Shown: in pieces, positions 37,188-46,180 of the stretch
Position numbering within the stretch: the first letter of the stretch is position 1
How the letters are laid out: the number at the start of each line of letters is the position of its first letter
Source of the DNA: Micromonospora lupini
Lineage (GTDB): Bacteria > Actinomycetota > Actinomycetes > Mycobacteriales > Micromonosporaceae
Reading direction: 5' to 3'
NCBI RefSeq assembly: GCF_026342015.1
Contig: NZ_JAPENL010000001.1
Span: 1,054,001-1,118,000 of the forward strand
Length of the DNA stretch: 64,000 bases
Translations under genes and position numbers: made by a program
The notes under the pieces: generated by a model
Told to the model about the DNA's origin: nothing
The model's input: only the letters and a program-made list of their open reading frames with translations
Database searches by the model: none

Positions 37188-38820
37188 GTGGCTGGCCGGT
37201 CGGCTCCGCTCGGCGGCCGACGCGGTGCAGCGCCTCGCCGGCCGTGTCGAGACCACAGGTGTGCCTGCGGAGGCGCCGCGTCGTCTCGGGGAGCCGCCTG
37301 CGCACTGGCTGAACCTGGTCGCCGCACACGCCCCCGGCCTGCTGCGCGAACTGGACCTCGATCCGTCCCGTCCCCCCGCCGACCGGGCAGGCGGCCGTGA
37401 CGACCGCCCGGGTGGGTCCGACGCCGACAACACCGCGTCAACCGCCGCTGCGCCGTTAGCAGTCGAGGATGGGCTCGGTTCGGTCGGGGAGGCATCCTGG
37501 TCCCCCGGCGACCGGGACGGACTCCGTGCGCCGGGGACGGCCACGCAACCCGGCGGTCGCGGCGGTAGTGGCGGTCGGACCGGTGAAGGCGGTAGTGGCG
37601 GTCGGAGCGGTAAGGGCGAGCGTGACGGTAAAGGCGGTCGTGGCGGTGTGGGCGGGCGTGGCGGTCGCAATGGTCGTGGCGGTCGCGGTGGCCGAGGCCC
37701 GGGGAGGGCGGGCCTCGACACGACAGACGGCCTCGGCACGGCAGGTGCGCCCTTCGCAGCGGACGGGCTCGGCACGGCAGGTGGGCCCTTCGCAGCGGAC
37801 GGGCTCGGCACGGCAGGTGGGCCCTTCGCAGCGGACGGGCTCGGCACGGCAGGTGCGCCCTTCGCAGCGGACGGGCTCGGCACGGCCGAGAGCCGCAGCA
37901 GAGCAGGCGACCTCAGCGCGCCGGACGGGCTCAGCGTGGCAGGCGGCTTCCCGACGGTCCGCGGAGCGGACGCCGCCGGCAGGGCGGACGCCAGTCGGGA
38001 CGGATGGCAGGACGGGTGGCGGGACGGACAGCAGGACGGGTGGCCGACGGGTGAGGTCGGGAGGTGGGGCCGGGCGTTCGGCGCGACCGGCCGACCAGGC
38101 CGTTCGGGGATCGGCGGCACCAACCCGAGCGGCGCCAGCCCCAGCGACGCCAACCCGAGCGGCGGAGACCCGAGCGGCGGCAACCCCACCGACGCCGATG
38201 GCGCGATTCGGGCTTCGGGTGGGCGTGGCCCGTTGGGAGTCTCCTCGGATGGGAGCCGGCTCCTGCCGGGCCGGCGCTGGGATGGTTGGCGGCGTCGCTC
38301 ACCGTCTCGGCGGGACGCGGCGCCGCGGGCGGCGGTGTCGGCGACGTCCGCCCCTGCGGTGGCAGGGACACGGCGAGACGACACCGCTTCCGTACCCGGG
38401 CTCTCACCTGGCACGCCCTCCCACCGGGAGGCGCTCCCCCGCGAGATCTTGGAAGATTCGGGCCCCTCCCGGGGCGCCTTTCATCCAAGATCTACCACTG
38501 CCGACGGCGGCGACCGTGCAACAGGGGGTGGGTGGTGGCCCGCCCTGCCGGGCGAACCGGCGCGGCCGGGCGGCCAGCGGGGTACGCGGCACACCGAACA
38601 CCAAAGGCACGAACACCACAGGCACGGCCACCGTGATCCGCGCGCGACGAGTGACGGGCAGTGGTCGGTCGGCACGGCGTTCGGGGCGTCGACTGTCGAG
38701 GCGGCAGCCGTCGACAGGTGGCCCGAGCTGCCGGATGACGGGCCGCTGTGGACGGTGCCCGGGGCGGGACTGGACGCGTCGCACGTGTACCGCCTGGATC
38801 AGGAACAGGCGGGCGGCTGA
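37162..38820 (+). CDS. Repeat-rich linker protein between tube and LysM genes (unknown)
   Basis: 552 aa, GTG start at 37162. Only the two ends look folded: residues about 10-70 (RWLAGRLRSAADAVQRLAGR, PPAHWLNLVAAHAPGLLREL) and the last 60 (WSVGTAFGASTVEAAAVDRW, PELPDDGPLWTVPGAGLDAS, YRLDQEQ). Everything between is Gly/Arg/Ser/Asp-rich and repetitive, including about four 12-residue repeats AADGLGTAGGPF and NPSG-type repeats, and a His-rich stretch (HTEHQRHEHHRHGHRD). In other CIS a small Pvc6-type protein sits at this spot, so a greatly expanded version is one possibility. Codon use remains GC3-biased throughout, arguing that it is translated. Its stop overlaps the next ATG. Confidence 0.7.
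   Translation: MPPRRRPRRWLAGRLRSAADAVQRLAGRVETTGVPAEAPRRLGEPPAHWLNLVAAHAPGLLRELDLDPSRPPADRAGGRDDRPGGSDADNTASTAAAPLAVEDGLGSVGEASWSPGDRDGLRAPGTATQPGGRGGSGGRTGEGGSGGRSGKGERDGKGGRGGVGGRGGRNGRGGRGGRGPGRAGLDTTDGLGTAGAPFAADGLGTAGGPFAADGLGTAGGPFAADGLGTAGAPFAADGLGTAESRSRAGDLSAPDGLSVAGGFPTVRGADAAGRADASRDGWQDGWRDGQQDGWPTGEVGRWGRAFGATGRPGRSGIGGTNPSGASPSDANPSGGDPSGGNPTDADGAIRASGGRGPLGVSSDGSRLLPGRRWDGWRRRSPSRRDAAPRAAVSATSAPAVAGTRRDDTASVPGLSPGTPSHREALPREILEDSGPSRGAFHPRSTTADGGDRATGGGWWPALPGEPARPGGQRGTRHTEHQRHEHHRHGHRDPRATSDGQWSVGTAFGASTVEAAAVDRWPELPDDGPLWTVPGAGLDASHVYRLDQEQAGG
37728..37890 (+). repeat. 36-bp in-frame tandem repeats in the linker gene
   Basis: About four copies of a 36-bp unit (GACGGGCTCGGCACGGCAGG plus TGGGCCCTTCGCAGCG) encode AADGLGTAGGPF. 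Copies differ at a Gly/Ala codon. The repeats stay in frame, so length variation would change the linker without breaking it. Confidence 0.85.
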
Positions 38821-39722
38821 TGGAACGCGTCGCCTTCCTCATCGACTCCTCCGGAGAGCGGGTGGACTGCCTGCTCAACCCGGAGACCGTGCAGGTGACC
38901 CGGCTCGCCGGCGTACGCCATCGGGGTGCGGGTGGCGGGCAGCTCACCGGGTCCGGGCTGGCCGACGACCCGCTGGTCTTCACCGGCGGCGGTCGTACGG
39001 AGCTGGTGCTGGACCTGCTGTTCGACGTCGACTTCGTCCAGGCGCAGGTGCGCCCCGCCGACGTACGGGTGCTCACCCGACCGCTGTGGATGCTTGCCGA
39101 GAACTCCACAGCCGAGCACGGGTGGCTGCGTCCGCCGCTGGTCCGGCTGGTGTGGGGCAAGACGTGGAACGTGCCAGGTGTGATCGTCGCGGTGGCCGAG
39201 CGGTTCGACGCGTTCACCGGGACGGGCTCGCCGCGGCGGTCCTGGCTGCGGTTGAAGCTGGTCCGCGCCGCCGAGACGGCAGACCAGGCGCAGGCGGGTT
39301 TCGAGGAGGAACTGGCCGCGGTGAGCACCCCGGCCGCCGCCCCGGGCAGCGCCGTGGTCGCCGCCGGTGACGGCGCCGCCGAGCCGGGCCGCTCCGGGGT
39401 GCGCTTCGACCTGCTCGCCAACGACGCGCTCGGGTCGCCGCTGCGGTGGCGGTTGCTGGCCGAGCACAACCGGATCACCGACCCCCTCGCGGTGCCCGCC
39501 GGCACGACCCTCGCGGTCCCCCCCGGCGCCTCGGGCGGTGGCGGACCGGAGTCGACACTGGCCGGGGTGGCGCGGGCGGTGGCGGGCGCGGTCGGTGCCG
39601 GCGCGTCGTTCGTGGGCGCCTCGATCGCCACCGCGAGCTGGGCCACACCGACCGGTACGACCTCCGCCAGCACCAACCCGGGCGGCACGCAGCTCGGCGC
39701 CGGCTCGGGGAGTACGCCATGA
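38820..39722 (+). CDS. CIS tube/baseplate adaptor with LysM-like domain (Afp7/Pvc7-type)
   Basis: 300 aa. N-terminal domain VAFLIDSSGERVDCLLNPET and DPLVFTGGGRTELVLDLLFD, with GWLRPPLVRLVWGKTWNVPG and FDAFTGTGSPRRSWLRLKL, is the contractile-injection-system tube-like domain found with LysM motifs in Afp7-type proteins. From about 205 comes SPLRWRLLAEHNRITDPLAV followed by PAGTTLAVPP, a LysM-like fold. The C-terminal 60 residues are Ala/Gly/Ser/Thr-rich. It should join the tube to the baseplate hub. ATGA overlap with the spike gene. Confidence 0.88.
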   Translation: MERVAFLIDSSGERVDCLLNPETVQVTRLAGVRHRGAGGGQLTGSGLADDPLVFTGGGRTELVLDLLFDVDFVQAQVRPADVRVLTRPLWMLAENSTAEHGWLRPPLVRLVWGKTWNVPGVIVAVAERFDAFTGTGSPRRSWLRLKLVRAAETADQAQAGFEEELAAVSTPAAAPGSAVVAAGDGAAEPGRSGVRFDLLANDALGSPLRWRLLAEHNRITDPLAVPAGTTLAVPPGASGGGGPESTLAGVARAVAGAVGAGASFVGASIATASWATPTGTTSASTNPGGTQLGAGSGSTP

Positions 39723-41311
39723 CAAGCGTCGCGCCCCGCGCGCTGACAGTCCTGCTGGACGGCGTGGAACTCACCGCCACGGCCCGTCAGCGGATCCGCT
39801 CGCTGCGGGTGGCCGCACGGCTCGACCAGCCCACCCAGGCGGAGCTGGTGCTCGCCACCGCCGCCGGGGGTGGCGCTCTCGACCCGGCAGCACGGCCCGG
39901 CACGACCCTCGACGTCCGGCTCGCCGAGCACTCCGACGCGCTGTTCACCGGGGAGGTCACCGCAGTGGAGGTGGAGTACGCCGCCGACGGCGCGGCGGTG
40001 CTGCGCCTGCGGGCGTACGACGCGCTGCACCGGCTGCGCAAGCGGCAGGACCTGCGGGTGTTCACCTCGGTGACGGCGGCGGAGCTGGCCCGTGAGCTGT
40101 GCGGCGAGGTGGGATTGACCGTGACGGCGGAGAGCGACGGGCCGCGGCTGGACCGGCTGCTCCAGCACCGGCACAGCGACCTGGAGCTGCTGCGGGAGGT
40201 CACCGGCCGGGCCGGGCTGCACCTGGCCGCCGACGGCGACGACGTCCGGCTGGTCACCCTCGCCGGCTACGGGGAGCCCGTCGCGCTGACCCTTGGCGCG
40301 GGTGTGCACACCCTGCGGCTGTCCACGAACGCGGACCGGGCCGGCGGCCCCAGCGCCGCGCTGGGTTGGCATCCGCAGCGGGCCGAGCCGATCAGCCAGC
40401 AGGCCGACGAGGCGCGCTGCGGCCGGCCGGCCGGCGACCGGCCGGACCCGGCCGACGTGGGCGCCGACGGGGTACGCACCGCCGTCGACCAGCCGGGGCG
40501 CAGTGACGACGAGTTGGCGGCCCTCGCTCAGGCGCGACTGGACCTGCGCGCCGCCGCGCTGGCCACCGCCGAGGGAGTCGCGGAGGGTGATCCGGCGCTG
40601 CGGCCGGGCCGGCGGATCGACCTGACGGGTGTGCCAGACCCGCTCGCCGGGGCGTACGTGCTGACCGAGGTGGTGCACACGGTGGACGGCGACGGGCACC
40701 TGACCCGGTTCTCCACAGTGCCACCGGACGCGCCCCCCGGCACGGCGGGCGGCGCCGTGGTCACCCTCGGCACCGTCACCGACGTGGCCGACCCCGACGG
40801 GCTGGGCCGGGTACGGCTGACGCTTCCGGCGTACGGGGACCTGGACGCCGGCTGGCTCGGCGTGCTCTGTCCCGGTGCGGGTCGCGGCAAGGGGCTGGTG
40901 GCGCTCCCCGATCCGGACGACACCGTGCTGGTGGTGCTGCCCGGCGGCGAGCCCGCCTCGGGCATCGTGCTGGGCTCGCTGTTCGGCGCCGTCGAGCCGT
41001 ACGACGCGGGTGTCGACGACGGAAAGACCCGCCGCTGGTCGCTGCGGACGGCCGGCGGGCAGTCGATAGTCGTGGACGACGTCCAGCGCAGCCTGCGGCT
41101 CGCCACCGAGGGCGGCAGTTGGCTGGAACTCACCCCCGACCTGGCCACCCTGCACGCGGCGAGCGATCTGGTGATCTCCGCGCCGGGGCACGCCATGGTG
41201 ATCCGCGCCCGCAGCGTGGACTTCCTGCACGCCGAGGCGACCGAGGACCCGACCACCGCGGCGCAGCAGGCCCGTTCGCTCGCCCGCGCCCACCACGAAG
41301 GAGGCGGCTGA
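39719..41311 (+). CDS. VgrG-like central spike protein
   Basis: 530 aa. The N-terminal 340 residues are a gp27-like hub (VLLDGVELTATARQRIRSLR, FTGEVTAVEVEYAADGAAVL, RLRAYDALHRLRKRQDLRVF, LLQHRHSDLELLREVTGRAG). From about 345, VVTLGTVTDVADPDGLGRVR through PGGEPASGIVLGSLFGAV is the gp5-type OB-fold, followed by a beta-helix-like region (WSLRTAGGQSIVVDDVQRSL, WLELTPDLATLHAASDLVIS) that forms the needle. It is the hub and spike piercing the target membrane. ATGA overlap before, one shared base after. Confidence 0.93.
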   Translation: MTSVAPRALTVLLDGVELTATARQRIRSLRVAARLDQPTQAELVLATAAGGGALDPAARPGTTLDVRLAEHSDALFTGEVTAVEVEYAADGAAVLRLRAYDALHRLRKRQDLRVFTSVTAAELARELCGEVGLTVTAESDGPRLDRLLQHRHSDLELLREVTGRAGLHLAADGDDVRLVTLAGYGEPVALTLGAGVHTLRLSTNADRAGGPSAALGWHPQRAEPISQQADEARCGRPAGDRPDPADVGADGVRTAVDQPGRSDDELAALAQARLDLRAAALATAEGVAEGDPALRPGRRIDLTGVPDPLAGAYVLTEVVHTVDGDGHLTRFSTVPPDAPPGTAGGAVVTLGTVTDVADPDGLGRVRLTLPAYGDLDAGWLGVLCPGAGRGKGLVALPDPDDTVLVVLPGGEPASGIVLGSLFGAVEPYDAGVDDGKTRRWSLRTAGGQSIVVDDVQRSLRLATEGGSWLELTPDLATLHAASDLVISAPGHAMVIRARSVDFLHAEATEDPTTAAQQARSLARAHHEGGG

Positions 41312-41649
41312 TGCGCTGGATCCACCGCGACTCGGTGATCACCTGCGACCACGACGGCCGGGTCGAGAACCGACCGTCGCAGCAGTGGGTGACCGTGACC
41401 GCCGTACCCGTGCTGGTGGACGACGACCCGGAGGGACGCAATATCGTCGCCTGCCCGAACTACGGACCGACCATCAAGCCGTGCGGCAAGACGTTGACGG
41501 TCCGGGTCGGCTACAGCGACTGGCTGCGCGTCGACGGCCACCGGGTGGTGCTGTCGCACCTGGAGGGATTCACCGACGGCACACCACCGGGGATGGTCCA
41601 CCACACCGTCCGCGACCCCCGGCAGCGGTTTCTGGGGGCGGACCGATGA
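41311..41649 (+). CDS. Probable spike-tip protein (PAAR-like position)
   Basis: 112 aa. Compact beta-rich protein with MRWIHRDSVITCDHDGRVEN at the start, Cys12, Cys48 (VACPNYGP) and Cys58 (KPCGKTL), and the conserved ending VVLSHLEGFTDGTPPGMVHH. It lies between the VgrG-like spike and gp25, where CIS clusters encode the metal-binding spike tip. The Cys/His pattern fits metal binding, but the PAAR motif itself is not seen. Overlaps both neighbours. Confidence 0.68.
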   Translation: MRWIHRDSVITCDHDGRVENRPSQQWVTVTAVPVLVDDDPEGRNIVACPNYGPTIKPCGKTLTVRVGYSDWLRVDGHRVVLSHLEGFTDGTPPGMVHHTVRDPRQRFLGADR

Positions 41650-42074
41650 GGGCGTTCCGTTTCGTCGGCGCGGGCTTCGACGCCGGCCGTGGCGGCGGGC
41701 TGGCGCTCACCGCGGCCGGCGGCCTGGCCATGACCGAGGGCGACGAGAGCGTACGCCAGGCGTTGTTCCTGTTGTTGTCCACGACGCCGGGTGAGCGGTT
41801 GATGCGACCGGGGTACGGGTCCCGGCTGCACCGGCTGATCTTCGCGCCCAACGACGACACGACCGCCGGGCTGGCCATCCACTACGTCCGGCAGGCCATC
41901 GCGCGGTGGGAGCCCCGGGTCGAGGTCATCGACACCGACGCGGGGCCGGATCCGGACGACGCGTGGCGGCTGGTGATCCGACTGGACTACCGGGTCCGGG
42001 CCAGCCTGACGCCCGGGCAGTTGGTGTTCTCCGTGGACCTGCTCCCCGCCGACGATTCGGGAGGACAGTCATGA
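41646..42074 (+). CDS. Baseplate wedge protein, gp25-like
   Basis: 142 aa. Signature of the GPW/gp25 family: EGDESVRQALFLLLSTTPGE, RLMRPGYGSRLHRLIFAPND, AIHYVRQAIARWEPRVEVID, and LVIRLDYRVRASLTPGQLVF. The protein links sheath and wedge in the baseplate. The ATG at 41646 overlaps the preceding stop (ATGA) and the stop overlaps the baseplate J start. Confidence 0.94.
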   Translation: MRAFRFVGAGFDAGRGGGLALTAAGGLAMTEGDESVRQALFLLLSTTPGERLMRPGYGSRLHRLIFAPNDDTTAGLAIHYVRQAIARWEPRVEVIDTDAGPDPDDAWRLVIRLDYRVRASLTPGQLVFSVDLLPADDSGGQS

Positions 42075-44713
42075 CGCTGCCCGTTCCGCACCTGGACGAC
42101 CGTGGGTTCCTCGACCTCGTCACCGAGGCCCGCGAGCGGATCCAGCAGTCCTGCCCCGCGTGGACCGACCTGTCGGCGCACGACCCGGGCATGGCCTTGG
42201 TGGAGGCGTTCGCGCACCTGACCGAGGTGATGATCTACCGGCTGAACCAGTTGCCGGAGAAGGCGTACGTCTCGTTTCTGAACCTGCTCGGGGTGGCGCG
42301 GCACGCGCCCACCGCGGCCTGGGCGGACGTCGTGTTCACCCGCGCCGGCGCCGACCGGGGCGCGGTGCGGATTCCGGCCGGTCTGCGGGTCGCTGCGGCG
42401 CGCGGCGCCGATCCGCGACCTGTCGTGTTCGTCACCACCGAACCGGCGGTGCTGGCCGCCGGGGAGGCGTCGGTGACGGTGCGGATGCACCACTGCGAGC
42501 CCGTCGCGGCGGAACTGCTGGGTGTCGGCACCGGCCAACCGGGCCAGGTGCTGCGGGCGGCCCGCGCCCCGCTCGCGCACACCGGCGAACCACTGGACCT
42601 GTTGCTGGGCGTGGAGGTGCCGGCCGGCTCGGTGGAGCTGGGGGCGGCGGCCCGCGAGCACGACGGCCGCACGTTCGAGATCTGGCAGCCGGTGGACAGC
42701 TTCGCCGGGCTCGGCCCGCAGGCCAAGGCGTACCTCGTCGACCGTTGCTCGGGCACCGTCACCTTCGCCCCGGCCCTCGACCTGCGACCGCCCATCGGTC
42801 CCGGCGAGGCCGCCGCTTCCGGCGGGCCGGCGGCGGTGACGGTGGCGGCGGTGCCGCCGGCCGGGCGGCAGGTCCGGCTCTGGTACCGGGCCGGCGGCGG
42901 TCCGACCGGCAACGTGGCGGCCGGCACGCTGACAAGCATGCGCGATCCACTGCCCGGCGTACGGGTCGACAACCCCGCGCCCGCTGCCGGCGGCCGGGAG
43001 ATGGAGGCGCTGGAATCGGTGCTGCTGCGCGGCCCGTACGAGTTCTTCGCCCAGCAGCGCGCCGTCACCGCCCGCGACTTCGAGGTGCTGGCCACCAGCT
43101 CCGGCGCGGTGGCGCGGGCTCGCGCGTTCACCCGCTCGGCGGTGTACAGCTTCGCCCGCCCGGGTGAGGTCGAGGTGGTGCTGGTGCCGTACGTGCCGCC
43201 GACTGCCCGCCCGGGTGGCCGGCTGCCGGTGGCGGTGCTGCGCGAGCACGAGGTGCCCGAGGCACGCCACCGCGTGGAGGGGGACCTGGAGCAGCGCCGG
43301 ATGGTCGGCATCCGCTCCCGGGCCACCTGGGCCCGGTTCAAGGCGGTGTCGGTGCGGGCCCGGGTGGTGGTGCGCCGCGAGGAGGACGTCGACGCGGTCC
43401 GGCGGCGCATCCACGACCGGCTGCACCAGACGCTCAGCCCACTGCCCACCGCGCTCAACCCGACCGGGTGGCCGTTCGGTGAGCCGCTGCGCGCGTCGAA
43501 CGTGTACCGGTTGTTGGAGCACGCCGAGCCGGGCGTGCGCTACGTCGAGTCGGTGCGGTTCGTTGTCGACGAGGCGCCCGACGCCGGCGTGCGCGCCCTC
43601 GCCGTCGACCAGTACCAGCCGCGCACCTGGTACGCCGGACGCGGCGCGGTGCTGTTCCGCTCCAGCAACGGCGGCGCCGGCTGGGAGCCGGCCGGCCGGT
43701 TCGACGACGAGACGGTGCTGCGGGTCGCGCCCGCTCCCGCGCCGGTGCGACCGGGCATCGTCCCGCGTCCCGGCTCGGTGGCAGTGGTGACGCTGCGCGC
43801 CTCGGGCGGCTCCCGGGTGCACCTCAGCACCGACCTGGGTGAGACGTGGTCGCTGCTGACCGACCTGGACTCCCGCATCTCCGACGTGGCGTGGCTGGAC
43901 CGCGACGGCGCGGGCGCGCTGCTGGTGGCGACCGACACCGGGCTGTACGAGGTGTCGCTGCTGCCCGGGGCGGTGCCGTTGCAGATCCTCGTCGACCCGT
44001 CCGACGCCGACCGGGGCTTCTACGCCGTCCGCGCGTTCGTCTCCGAGCGGGGCGCGCCCGGTGTGGCGGTCGCGGCGCAGGCAGGCTTCGGGGTGTACCT
44101 GTCGACGGCCGGCGGCCGGCCGGGCAGCTTCGCACACGTAGGTCTCTCCAACGTGGACAACCGGGTCCTCGCCGTGCAGTACGACGGCCCGGCCACCCTG
44201 CTGTGGAGCGGCGCGGGAGAGCCGGACCCGAAGAAGCCCGGCCAGGGCTGCCACCGCACCCGGCTGTTCGAGTCCGACGTGCAGTGGCAGACCGTGCAGG
44301 CCGGCTGGATCGGCGGGACCTGCCGGGACCTGGCGTTCGCGGGCGGTCAGGCGCTTGCCGCCACGCAGAGCGGCGGGGTGCTGCGGCTGGACACCCTCGC
44401 GGCCCAGCCGCAGTGGCAGCCGGTGTCGGTCAACTGCGGGCTGCCGCTGCGCGACCGGACCCGGTTCGTGCCTGTGGACGCCGTCGCCGTGAGCGGCCCG
44501 GCGACCGTCGGCGCGAGCGGTCCCACGGCGGCGGACCGCCTGGTCCTGGCCTGCGGTGAGCGCGGCGTGTACCGCAGCGCCGACGCGGTCAACTGGACCG
44601 CCAGCGCCAACCAGGCCACCGCCGACGTGGTGACCGTCCCGGACACGTGGCTGCTCTGCTCCGGCGAGCACGACATCGAGGTGGTGCGCCAGGATGCGAC
44701 GCTCGGCGATTGA
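42071..44713 (+). CDS. Baseplate J-like protein with C-terminal Asp-box beta-propeller
   Basis: 880 aa. Residues 1 to about 515 are a baseplate J/gp6-like protein (DDRGFLDLVTEARERIQQSC, DPGMALVEAFAHLTEVMIYR, RGPYEFFAQQRAVTARDFEV, RRRIHDRLHQTLSPLPTALN), close to the family of putative baseplate assembly proteins found in non-phage CIS. From about 520 the chain changes: Asp-box motifs such as FRSSNGGAGW (about 528-537), STDLGETWSLL (about 584-594), SADAVNWTAS near the end, and IGGTCRDLAFAGGQALAATQ. These are BNR/Asp-box repeats of a beta-propeller, probably displayed on the baseplate. ATGA at the start; the end overlaps the next gene by 20 nt. Confidence 0.92.
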   Translation: MTLPVPHLDDRGFLDLVTEARERIQQSCPAWTDLSAHDPGMALVEAFAHLTEVMIYRLNQLPEKAYVSFLNLLGVARHAPTAAWADVVFTRAGADRGAVRIPAGLRVAAARGADPRPVVFVTTEPAVLAAGEASVTVRMHHCEPVAAELLGVGTGQPGQVLRAARAPLAHTGEPLDLLLGVEVPAGSVELGAAAREHDGRTFEIWQPVDSFAGLGPQAKAYLVDRCSGTVTFAPALDLRPPIGPGEAAASGGPAAVTVAAVPPAGRQVRLWYRAGGGPTGNVAAGTLTSMRDPLPGVRVDNPAPAAGGREMEALESVLLRGPYEFFAQQRAVTARDFEVLATSSGAVARARAFTRSAVYSFARPGEVEVVLVPYVPPTARPGGRLPVAVLREHEVPEARHRVEGDLEQRRMVGIRSRATWARFKAVSVRARVVVRREEDVDAVRRRIHDRLHQTLSPLPTALNPTGWPFGEPLRASNVYRLLEHAEPGVRYVESVRFVVDEAPDAGVRALAVDQYQPRTWYAGRGAVLFRSSNGGAGWEPAGRFDDETVLRVAPAPAPVRPGIVPRPGSVAVVTLRASGGSRVHLSTDLGETWSLLTDLDSRISDVAWLDRDGAGALLVATDTGLYEVSLLPGAVPLQILVDPSDADRGFYAVRAFVSERGAPGVAVAAQAGFGVYLSTAGGRPGSFAHVGLSNVDNRVLAVQYDGPATLLWSGAGEPDPKKPGQGCHRTRLFESDVQWQTVQAGWIGGTCRDLAFAGGQALAATQSGGVLRLDTLAAQPQWQPVSVNCGLPLRDRTRFVPVDAVAVSGPATVGASGPTAADRLVLACGERGVYRSADAVNWTASANQATADVVTVPDTWLLCSGEHDIEVVRQDATLGD

Positions 44714-45251
44714 GCGGCTGCTGCCCGCCGCCTACCAGCGGGCCTGCGTGCCGGGCAGCGTGCTCTGGGCGCTGCTGGAGGTCATGGAGGGGCTGCACGC
44801 TCCGGACGAGGCGATCCTCGCCGAGGTGGACGCCCTGTTCGACCCGTACCGGGCGCCCGACCACCTGGTCGTGCGGCTCACCCGCTGGGTGGCGATGGAC
44901 CACGTGGTGGCCTCGCCCCGACCGGACGCCCCGCTGCCGCTGCCGGTGGGCAGGCTGCGTGACCTGGTGGCCAACGCCGCGCTGCTGGCCCGGTGGCGCG
45001 GCACCCCGTACGGGCTGCGCCGAGCCCTGGAGCTGGCCACCGGGTTGCCGGGCTTCGTCATCGACGAACCCGACGAGCGGCCCTTCCACATCGTGGTGCG
45101 GGTGCCGGCGGCCGCCGCCGGTCAGCTCGCCGTGATCACCCGCATCGTCGAGGCGGAGAAGCCCGCGTCGACCACCGCCGAGATCGTCGTCGCCGCTTCG
45201 CCGTCATCCACCACGCCGAGCGCGGCGCCGGCCGCAGAGGAGCCGTCATGA
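44694..45251 (+). CDS. Tail protein I-like baseplate component
   Basis: 185 aa. Resembles the phage tail protein domain family (gpI-like) accompanying baseplate J proteins: [60 protein letters not shown], and [20 protein letters not shown] followed by beta strands [20 protein letters not shown]. It caps the baseplate wedge and often links to fibres. The C-terminal tail is Ser/Thr/Pro/Ala-rich. ATGA overlap with the next gene, which encodes a membrane protein. Confidence 0.9.
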   Translation: MRRSAIERLLPAAYQRACVPGSVLWALLEVMEGLHAPDEAILAEVDALFDPYRAPDHLVVRLTRWVAMDHVVASPRPDAPLPLPVGRLRDLVANAALLARWRGTPYGLRRALELATGLPGFVIDEPDERPFHIVVRVPAAAAGQLAVITRIVEAEKPASTTAEIVVAASPSSTTPSAAPAAEEPS

Positions 45252-46180
45252 CCACCGAATGGACAGTTGTCGCCGCCGCTTCGCAGTTCACACTTGACGC
45301 CGCCAACCACGGCGAGTTGACCTTCACCGTCTCCAATCCGGGGATGGCGCCGGACACCGTGGTCTTCGACGTGGCCCCCGGCGAGGGCAGCCAGCGGGCC
45401 TGGTTCACGGTCACCGAGCCGCAACGGGTCGTGCCCGGGCAGGGCTCGGTCTCCTTCCTGGTCCGCCTCGCCGTACCCGCGGGCACCGCGCCGCGCCGCT
45501 ACGACATGACCGGGTTCGCGTACTCGGCGAACACCGCGCCGGAGGAGAGTTCCCGCTCCAGCGGGCGGGTGACGTACGAGGTCCGCGCGGTGGCCGCGCC
45601 GAAGCGGACGCCCTGGCCGTGGATCGCCGCCGCGGTGGCGCTGGTGCTCGTGGTCGGCGGTGTGGTCGGCTACCTGCTGACCCGACCCGACGGCACGCCG
45701 TCGCCCGGTAAGCCACGGGTGGTGACGCTGGAGGCGGAGAGCCTTGTCGACGGCGCCCGGGTGGAGTCCCCGGCCAAGACCGCCGCGGCGGTCGGGGCGC
45801 AGCCGAACTGCTGCGCGGTGACCTGGTCGGGCGACAAGCAACTGTTCTTCACGGGCCTGGCGCCCGGCGACCGGGTGAGTCTCACGGTCGACCTGCCCGC
45901 CGACGCCGTCTGGCGCTTCTCCACCACCCGCACCACGTCGTTCGACTACGCCAACACGATCTGGCAGGTCGACGGCACGCAGCTCGGCGGGACCTTCTTC
46001 GGCTTCACGTCGACTGTCGTCCTGCAGGACTTCACCGACGTGGGCGTCGTCCGGCTCGGGTCGGGTCGGCACACGCTCACGCTTGTCGCGGTGGGTAAGA
46101 CCCAGGGCGTCGACAGGTACTTCGCCGGCGTGGACCAGATCCGGTTCACCGAGGTGACCGGGGCGGTCGCGCAGCGATGA
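45248..46180 (+). CDS. Single-span membrane protein: Ig-like cytoplasmic domain, TM, carbohydrate-binding-like outer domain
   Basis: 310 aa. Residues 1-115 form an Ig-like domain ([60 protein letters not shown]). [13 protein letters not shown] precedes a TM helix at about 124-144; basic residues on the N side put the N-terminus inside. The outer domain ([57 protein letters not shown]) resembles carbohydrate-binding jelly-roll modules that start with a TLEAE-type strand. Coupled by ATGA to the baseplate gene, it could anchor the injection machine to the membrane, as CisA is reported to do in Streptomyces. No sequence relation to CisA is claimed. Confidence 0.75.
   Translation: MTTEWTVVAAASQFTLDAANHGELTFTVSNPGMAPDTVVFDVAPGEGSQRAWFTVTEPQRVVPGQGSVSFLVRLAVPAGTAPRRYDMTGFAYSANTAPEESSRSSGRVTYEVRAVAAPKRTPWPWIAAAVALVLVVGGVVGYLLTRPDGTPSPGKPRVVTLEAESLVDGARVESPAKTAAAVGAQPNCCAVTWSGDKQLFFTGLAPGDRVSLTVDLPADAVWRFSTTRTTSFDYANTIWQVDGTQLGGTFFGFTSTVVLQDFTDVGVVRLGSGRHTLTLVAVGKTQGVDRYFAGVDQIRFTEVTGAVAQR

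Noticed and set aside
38492..41296. 934-aa minus-strand frame across the CIS spike region
   Set aside because: Antisense shadow of the LysM and VgrG-like genes, which have recognisable domains in the plus strand.
41987..44671. 894-aa minus-strand frame opposite the baseplate gene
   Set aside because: No domain or RBS; the plus-strand baseplate J protein is certain.
34696..45251. Prophage
   Set aside because: Only tail-type genes are present; no capsid, portal, terminase, integrase or lysis gene, and the J-type baseplate resembles those of non-phage contractile systems.
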